Below are positions 57,301-64,000 of a DNA stretch of 64,000 nucleotides, piece after piece (the stretch's first letter is position 1; each line of letters starts with the position of its first letter). Origin of the DNA: Paragordius varius. Taxonomy: Eukaryota > Nematomorpha. A model generated the notes under the pieces. It saw only the letters and a list, made by a program, of their open reading frames with translations. It was not told the DNA's origin and did not search any database. The position numbers were made by a program, and so were the translations under genes. The DNA is taken from contig OZ176053.1 of assembly GCA_964247055.1 (NCBI GenBank), positions 8,432,001-8,496,000 of the forward strand, read 5' to 3'.

Positions 57301-57678
57301 TGCCGCACACATTGAATTTCTCTTTAAAACCCCTAAAATCTTAAATGAATTTATGTGCCATCATACATTTTTCAAAAATTTTGGCTAAAATAAATTTTTA
57401 GGATTTAATTCCTTTGTTAAGCTAATTTGACAAGGTATATATGGCTGAACACAGGAAGTAAACTAAAAAAACTTCTCTTGCATGATTTGCCCCTTCCTGA
57501 ACGAATATAAAAAATAAATTAAATGGCACCACCAAAAAAATATGCAGTATAACGATTTCGACAAAATTAGTATTATTAGCCCTTTCAAGGGTTTCATATT
57601 TATAAAGCCATCCTTTTTATTACAGCGTCTTTTACCCATAAATAACCATATATGATATATAACTTCCATTACAATCAT
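54387..57678 (-). CDS. Single-pass membrane protein with one Ig domain, unidentified
   Basis: Exons on the minus strand are 57678-57636 (tentative start and signal peptide, MIVMEVIYHIWLFM), 56658-56357, 56225-56111, 55500-55387 and 54625-54387. The frame holds across all joins and gives about 270 aa. The Ig domain has the first cysteine in LNESLVLSCIMPAN, the tryptophan in ITKIEWIKDQ, and the second cysteine in LLGNYRCVMRT. The transmembrane helix is FKIVAFTCVCLIILIVITFG, followed by the basic stop-transfer NKRKSKNLKNNKPKKRK. The acidic, Ser-rich cytoplasmic tail ends DKYDDESYAS. The architecture recalls basigin/neuroplastin, where a single-pass helix is followed by a KR-rich segment and an acidic tail, but I cannot assign the family. 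Function unknown. The first exon is the weakest call. Confidence 0.65.
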
Positions 57679-58199
57679 TTTAAAATTGTAATAATTTAAA
57701 TCTTCACCTCCTATAATTTAAACTAGGTAACAATTTCATATCGAGTACACATAATTTTTTTAAAAAAACGTTGTTTTTAACAGACAAATTGGCTATTAAT
57801 TTTTCATTTTAATAAGCTTATTAATCAATTTTCTTACATATTAAACTTAATTTTAATCATCAGACATCTTCTACAAGTTTTAAATTATATCTTTATTATT
57901 TATATATATAGGATAAATTACATTTTTTTAACACGAAAAAAAAATTATTATGGCTTTAATATATCCTCTCCTTTGCAAATCAGGATCAATTTTATATGTT
58001 TAAATAATTAGTATATAGGAAACCCTAGTGAGTATTAAGGTCAATAGGATTAAGTTTTTTACACTAATTTTTTTTAATTCCCTTGTAATCTCGTTCTTCT
58101 TTTTATAGATAGAGACGATTAAAACTCTAATCCGGACACCCTTGAAATGTAATATATGTATAAACAATAGCATCAGACGTATAGTTTTAAATCATTCTG

Positions 58200-58233
<34 letters not shown>

Positions 58234-59284
58234 GAAATTTTTGCTTTATTATAATTATTTGAGTTTATTATTAAATTAAATTACCCTTAATAATATTGAT
58301 CTCCCGTTTAAAAAATGTTTTGAAACCTAATTTGTGTCTTGGCAATATAGGTTGCATTTTTATTGATTACAGAATATTATCCGATAGATATATTATAGTA
58401 TTAATTAAACAAATAAAACAAATTGCAAATTTTTTATGAGAGCTTTAAATTTTGACACCTATGTAAAATACAATTCAATGTCAAATATAGAAATGAAAGT
58501 ATTAAATAATTATATATGCAAACGGCCTTTTCATACTAGAGTTAACCATAATTATAACGTATTATAAAATAATAGCTCTCTTCAACAAAAATCCATTAAA
58601 ATAAATAAGTAACTAACCAACTTTTTCACTTTAATGGATGTATGATAATAATTGAAGTTAAATTATTTATATATTATTTTTTTTGACATTAAATTATAAA
58701 GTATTTGAGCAGACATAGGAGACTCATAATTATTATATAATTATACTTTTTGTTATAGTTACTAAAATTTATACTTTGTAATATAAAATCAAAAGAAGCC
58801 TTTCAGACTCACTTCATTTTAGTTGAAATTTATAATGGACACTTGACTTGACATTAAACTGTTTGTTTTAGGTGTGGTTTCGCTTTTATTTTTTAAATTA
58901 TTATATAATATCAAACATCATCATTAGAGAAGAAAAATGTTTTAAATTTTATGTTAAATTAATGAAATATTTAAACTCGACAAGAATATATATTTATTTA
59001 TGAAAAAATTAACTAATATAATAATATATAATTTAATATGGAATACATTGGCTAAAAATTAATTATTAATAGGATGTTTTGAGGTCATTGTAGGTATCAT
59101 TTCGTGAATTAGACTATGATTGCATAAAAAATGATTAACATTTTTTCCGACATCTTTCTTGTTCGGATAATTCGAAATCGGAAATTAAATATTTTGTGTC
59201 TGAGTCTTATATAGTATCTTAGATCAAGGCTTGATATCGGGAGGTTCATATAAGCTTTAACATGTTTATTTGAATTTAATTAAA
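57679..59284. other. Intergenic region
   Basis: 1.6 kb of AT-rich DNA with a (TA)n run at about 58200-58231. No gene is recognised on either strand. It contains the 3' flank of the achaete-scute-like gene and the upstream region of the Ig gene. Confidence 0.5.
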
Positions 59285-60361
59285 TTAAGATTTAGAATAT
59301 AAATTTGACAAAAGATCTTGGAAAAATATGAGTTCATGCTCTTTTATGTGATTTAAATTGTGTTCATCATCTTCCGTTCCAGATTCTATGGGTGTCAATG
59401 GTGTATAATTTTGATTATTACCGTTGATATTTTTTGTTGAGCCAAAGCAACTACTGGTTTCATTATAAACATTTATGTTATAAGGATTTTTAGGCATTTT
59501 ATTATGCAGGGAAGTAAGGGAGTGAGGATTCGAAATATCATTTAAAAATTTGGTACTAGAGTTGTTTTCACGTTCTTGTCTGCCGGGAGAATCTTTAGTC
59601 ACTGTATTGTGAATCCCAGAATTAGTGGTATTTACATTATTATTATTATTATTTGAATTGCAATTTAAATTTGTTACTTTTGCGTCATCAATGATGTATC
59701 CACATATCGAGTTATTAACCAACGAAGCATTATTAAAACTAGTTTTATCGCTGTTTTGGCGGCTGGTACAAATTTGATGGGTTTTCGAATCGAATTCGGG
59801 CTCATCAACTCCAGAGAATGGCAAATGTGTTGAGGAAGTGGTGCTAGAATTAAGGGAATCAGATGAAGAATTTCCTGGAGTTACAGTGGTATTTAACAGA
59901 GTAGATAAATGACTAATGTATTCTACAGCGGCTCGGAGTGTTTCAACTTTGGAAGTTTTTTTGTGATTTTGACACACTGGCACATGTTGCCTGAGTGATG
60001 AGAAGCCTTGATTAATGAGTTTTACACGATTCCGTTCACGTTCATTACGGCGCAAGGATTGTGGAATTTTTATAATGTTTGTTTTGCCAATATTAATATC
60101 ATTGTTTCGAATAACAGCTTTTTTAGCACGATGACTCCCTTTGCTTGTAATACTATGGATACTCTGACCATCTTCTTCATAATCGCTACCGTTATTATTG
60201 TTAAAAGCTGTATTCTCATCCATAAGAAGCATAAAATTTTTGCGGTTACAGGTATTATCATCTCTCTTGGAAGGAATGAAGTAAGGCGATATTCTAGCAT
60301 TTTTTGGTATGGAATATTGTTTTTCATCTCGACCCAAATCGAATAACAAGTCTTGAATCAT
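59285..60361 (-). CDS. ASCL1: Achaete-scute-like bHLH transcription factor
   Basis: This is a proneural class A bHLH factor that dimerises with E proteins and binds E-boxes. The single exon of 358 codons starts [15 protein letters not shown]. The basic region (residues about 104-116) is [17 protein letters not shown]. Helix 1 continues SSLRQHVPV. The loop is short, and helix 2 is [18 protein letters not shown]. The [10 protein letters not shown] string with VKxxN and the KxSKVETLRxAVEYI helix are diagnostic for achaete-scute. The C-terminus, after an acidic TEDDEHN stretch, ends [19 protein letters not shown], comparable to the ASCL tail EEQELLDFTNWF. The rest is Asn/Ser-rich low complexity. 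The lack of introns is normal for this family. Which paralogue (ASCL1/2 or other) is not resolved, so the symbol is approximate. Confidence 0.88.
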   Translation of the reverse strand: MIQDLLFDLGRDEKQYSIPKNARISPYFIPSKRDDNTCNRKNFMLLMDENTAFNNNNGSDYEEDGQSIHSITSKGSHRAKKAVIRNNDINIGKTNIIKIPQSLRRNERERNRVKLINQGFSSLRQHVPVCQNHKKTSKVETLRAAVEYISHLSTLLNTTVTPGNSSSDSLNSSTTSSTHLPFSGVDEPEFDSKTHQICTSRQNSDKTSFNNASLVNNSICGYIIDDAKVTNLNCNSNNNNNNVNTTNSGIHNTVTKDSPGRQERENNSSTKFLNDISNPHSLTSLHNKMPKNPYNINVYNETSSCFGSTKNINGNNQNYTPLTPIESGTEDDEHNLNHIKEHELIFFQDLLSNLYSKS

Positions 60362-61124
60362 TTTTTATCTATTATTTAAGTTTATATAATTTTGATAATT
60401 AATACTAAAAAACGTCCGATTTTTCCAAAGAAGTATATGGTGAAAAGCTATTAATTTTATTGCAAAAAAAATATCAGAGAAAAAATATAATAACTGATGT
60501 TTTGTTCAGTAATAATTATTTTGGTGGATATTTTAATATATAAGTATAATCCTTACTTACCTTTGTGTCACTCATATTTTATGTAAAATATAATAACAAT
60601 AATCAAAAAATAACATAAAATAAATTTACCTATATTATTGAAATGACCCCTATGATAAATTAATTGACTTTTATTTTTAAAATAAACAGTGAAAAGTCTT
60701 TATAATTAAATTATTTTAATACTTTTGTTTTATACATTTGTGGTCTTTGATAATTATTTCTTTTATTTTTGAAGTATAATTAATTTTTTACCTGTTAAAT
60801 ATTTAAAAAGTCTCAATTAACACGATTTTTAAAAATAAAATTATGTAATTTAGCAATGATGACATGTATATTTTATGTTTCAAATAAATCTACTTAATTA
60901 TCATTACTAATTATTATTAATATAATCTTCACTTTATTATTGTTTTTTAAAGGTGAAAATTATATCAGTAATCACGTTTCGTTTGCATGTTTTTTCAAAC
61001 ACAAAAAATTTATGGAAAAAAAATTATTTTATGATATACTTTTTTTGCATTAAAGGATGATGGTTAAGTTTAAATATTTAGTTAGAAAATGAATGATCCT
61101 AGAATTCGACATTACACCTGGCTT

Positions 61125-61163
<39 letters not shown>

Positions 61164-64000
61164 GTATTCTTTCATTACAAAAAACATAAAGATATTTTCG
61201 ATATCTTTGATAAAATTTGATAAAAATAATATATTTTGGGCCACAAGTACAGATATATCGTGTTAGAGACTTTGAATAAATAAATTTCTTATTTTTAATA
61301 TTATCATAATAATATAATTCTTCGTTTAATAAACGGACGGACAGTTCACACTACTAGTGACAATTTTCATATTTTTTTATTGCTCGCTTTTAATTTCTAT
61401 AATAATTGGTAAATTAAATATTATTTGTTATATTATTGTAGTATTAAAAATACATAAATAATTACTTTTTTCAATTCCTACAAAAAATATCAAGGAGCCA
61501 CCACAGAAATTGGGTGTAGAGGAAGGATATATACAAAAATTGCAATTTTCATTAAAAAATATTTTACAATAGAATAAATTATCATTTATATATATATATA
61601 TATATATATATCCAGCAAAAAGTTGTATGTAATTAGGGTTGTCATCGGTCTTTATAATTTTACCGACAATAATCTTGGGGTGTTAACAGTTATTACTGTT
61701 TTTATAAAAACTAATTATTTAACTTTTACTTAAATATATTAATTTTTTGTACCTGCGCAATTATACTAAATTCGTAACTTGGATTAATAGTTTAAAAAGA
61801 CGCCTTAAAAGACATTGAAATCTGAATAAACCCGAAGAAATATCCCTTCATGCTGAGCTTTCAAACTTTGTACTTGAACTTTAAATGAATATACCTATTT
61901 TATAAAAAGTTTCCAAACCTTTAAGATTTTATATATTATGTTACATACCAAAAAGAAATATCGAGGATGTAGAAAAATTATATAATTTTTACGTTTATAA
62001 CCAAAAATATGAAAAGTTTGAAAGATGACTTAATTAAGGTATAGATATTTCATAAACAACTATTAAAACTAATAGTCCTCATATTAAGACATTAAAATTC
62101 ATTATTTTTGTTGGTGACACTTTTTACATTAATTATCATAATAAAAACCCATTTCATTTCTCTGAGACATAGACCAATTAACATATAAATAAAAAAAGGA
62201 GATGTTTTCCCAATTTTTGATATGTTCAAAATATTTTATATTGTCTAACATATAACCTTAAAACAGACAACTTATTTATCTAATAATAATATTAAGATGT
62301 GTTATAATTTATTTATATTTTTACGTTTGATTTCATCACCACCAAAAAAAATGTAACCAAATATCTCTAGTAAAAAAGCTGATAACATTCTTCTGTCAGG
62401 TTATTTTACACTACTATTTTAAGGTGTTATTAGTAATTATGACACCCTTTTCGCTGTTTTTGGCTTTAAACTAGATAAAACACCCTCATGAATAATTTGT
62501 TTTTTGTCTAAAACGGTGAGTTTTATAAAGATATTAAATGTCAAACATTATTTGTTTGACTAGTTATGGGTTACTTTTGATGATAGATGAAAATAAACTC
62601 AGGGATATGCGAATGAGCCATTGGGCAGACTCAAATTCGCTCATGTAATTGAGCCATTTGAATAAGCCGGCTCAAAATATATCTTATAAAACAATAATTT
62701 ATCCCTTTAAAAAAATTTAGCCACAAAGATGACACCTCAAAATTCGAGATGGAAAATAGTTGTGTCATAAAAGATTTAAGATATTTAAGCCCTTCCCTTG
62801 AATTTTTTGAGCCGGTTTATTAAATGCCTGGCTGATTATGGCCTTAAAGAGTTTCCAACTCAGATAAATAATTTGTTTTTGCTTTTTATCATGTGGTTAA
62901 TACAATGAACTTATGGATATTAAATAATCAATAATTTATTTTATAAATTATTTTAGCACTAAACGTTTGGTTAGTAAAGTTGCATTAAACCAGTCTATCA
63001 ATGTTTAACACCAATTCAAATGTTGATTTAATGGATTAGGGGTAAACGCATCTTTCCGAGTTGAATATGTGTGTCAGTCTTTTCCAACCCGTGACTGCAA
63101 AATTTCATCATTTTTCAGCTTTTATTAAATGCTTCATAGGTACAACTATAAACAGAAAGATTATAATTTCCATATATATTTTTTTTTGCCCATCTTCTGA
63201 TTAAATAACATAAAAGTTATTGTTAAATTGTCTCATTCGACAATGTAAAAATGGGATGAAACATGTCATTTCTATATGGGGTAATATCATGTCCATTGAT
63301 GTAAAATCCATATTCGTATCTATCAACTAAGCACATTCTAATTTTCAAAATAATTAGCATTATGGCAGTCGTGGTCAGGATTGGTATCAATGGTCATGGA
63401 GATCATAAAAAATATATATCTTCTTATCAAAAGTTATCCTATATTTATGTTATTTGGACCTGACAGGTCAAACATTAAAAAAATATAATTTCAGAATACG
63501 ATAATTAAATTTAATTTTTTGATAATTGAAATCTATTAATTATATAAACATATCTTTGTTTAGTCTATCCCATATGCCTTTAGATCTATTATTGAATTAA
63601 ATTTTGGATTTCCATCCACTTTTCCGGTTTATTTATTAGCATTTTCATAAAATTATGGTTTGTTTTTTTAAAAGGAAAAACTCAACTGATTAGACTTTCT
63701 AATGTGTGAACTCATGTTGTATATTCTCTAACAATACAGTCTTAAACCATATCCCTTAGACGTTACAGTTAAAACATCAAATTTGCCCTAAAAATCGCTT
63801 ATAAGATTATGCTTTTAATTTTAATTAAAACTTTAAGGAAAAGTATATCCTCTATGATTGTTGATAATATCAATGATGTTATTATCGTGTTTAAGCAATA
63901 TTTTTAAATACTCGTTTTAAGTTATTTTATACAATTTCTTTGAAACGATTGCCGTTAGTTTTTACCGTGTTCATGATTGATAGTGACTTTCTGATTGGTA
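60362..64000. other. Gene-free right end of window
   Basis: This holds the upstream region of the achaete-scute-like gene, (TA)n runs at about 61126-61160 and 61588-61611, and a dispersed repeat at 62595-62860. I see no exon with family resemblance on either strand. Proneural genes often have large regulatory regions, so enhancers could lie here, but no motif supports that directly. Confidence 0.45.
62595..62860. repeat. Dispersed repeat sharing a core with 8825-8960
   Basis: The blocks ATTGAGCCATTTGAATAAGC and CCGGCTCAAAAT match the REV3L-intron copy. Inside, GAGCCATT occurs twice, and a related TTGAGCCGGTTTATTAAATG lies in opposite orientation at about 62805, hinting at inverted ends. No ORF. 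Confidence 0.5.

Noticed and set aside
60008-60346. 112-codon plus-strand ORF and an 85-codon minus-strand ORF in another frame
   Set aside because: Both are shadows of the achaete-scute-like gene and show no family features of their own.

Overview
The window is AT-rich animal nuclear DNA. Seven protein-coding genes can be identified by reading exons and splice sites, an eighth is reconstructed but of unknown identity, and non-autonomous transposons and LINE remains fill much of the space between them. The metazoan assignment rests on a G-alpha-o subunit, an achaete-scute bHLH factor, SUV39H, REV3L and an Ig-domain membrane protein. The most telling feature is intron size: 15 introns in five genes are only 22-29 nt long, and removing each one restores conserved protein. 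Among animals I know introns this short mainly from dicyemid and orthonectid mesozoans, so such a parasite (for example an Intoshia- or Dicyema-like animal) is my best guess. That is an inference, not a demonstration.

Layout, left to right. FNTA (minus, 1179-2783) is head-to-head with REV3L (plus, 2837-14485), with 53 bp between their start codons. REV3L converges on SUV39H (minus, 14915-18067), which is head-to-head with MRPS23 (plus, 18141-18581), with 73 bp between starts. From 19.1 to 25.2 kb lies a graveyard of non-LTR retrotransposon pieces and hAT-type MITEs. GNAO (plus, 28552-35000) has TE-loaded introns. PPIL4 (plus, 39480-51760) starts about 50 bp after a MITE and holds a 9-kb intron, nearly filled by a long foldback element with 125-bp tandem repeats in both arms. 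An Ig-domain single-pass membrane protein (minus, about 54387-57678) and an intronless achaete-scute-like gene (minus, 59285-60361) follow. The last 3.6 kb has no recognisable gene.

The genes do not form one pathway. They cover protein prenylation (FNTA), translesion DNA synthesis (REV3L), H3K9 methylation (SUV39H), mitochondrial translation (MRPS23), G-protein signalling (GNAO), spliceosome-associated prolyl isomerisation (PPIL4) and neural fate (ASCL-like). The ultra-short introns cluster at the 5' ends of genes, while the long introns carry most of the transposons. Exon joins were made by eye from GT/AG sites, frame and remembered family sequences; no alignment was run.
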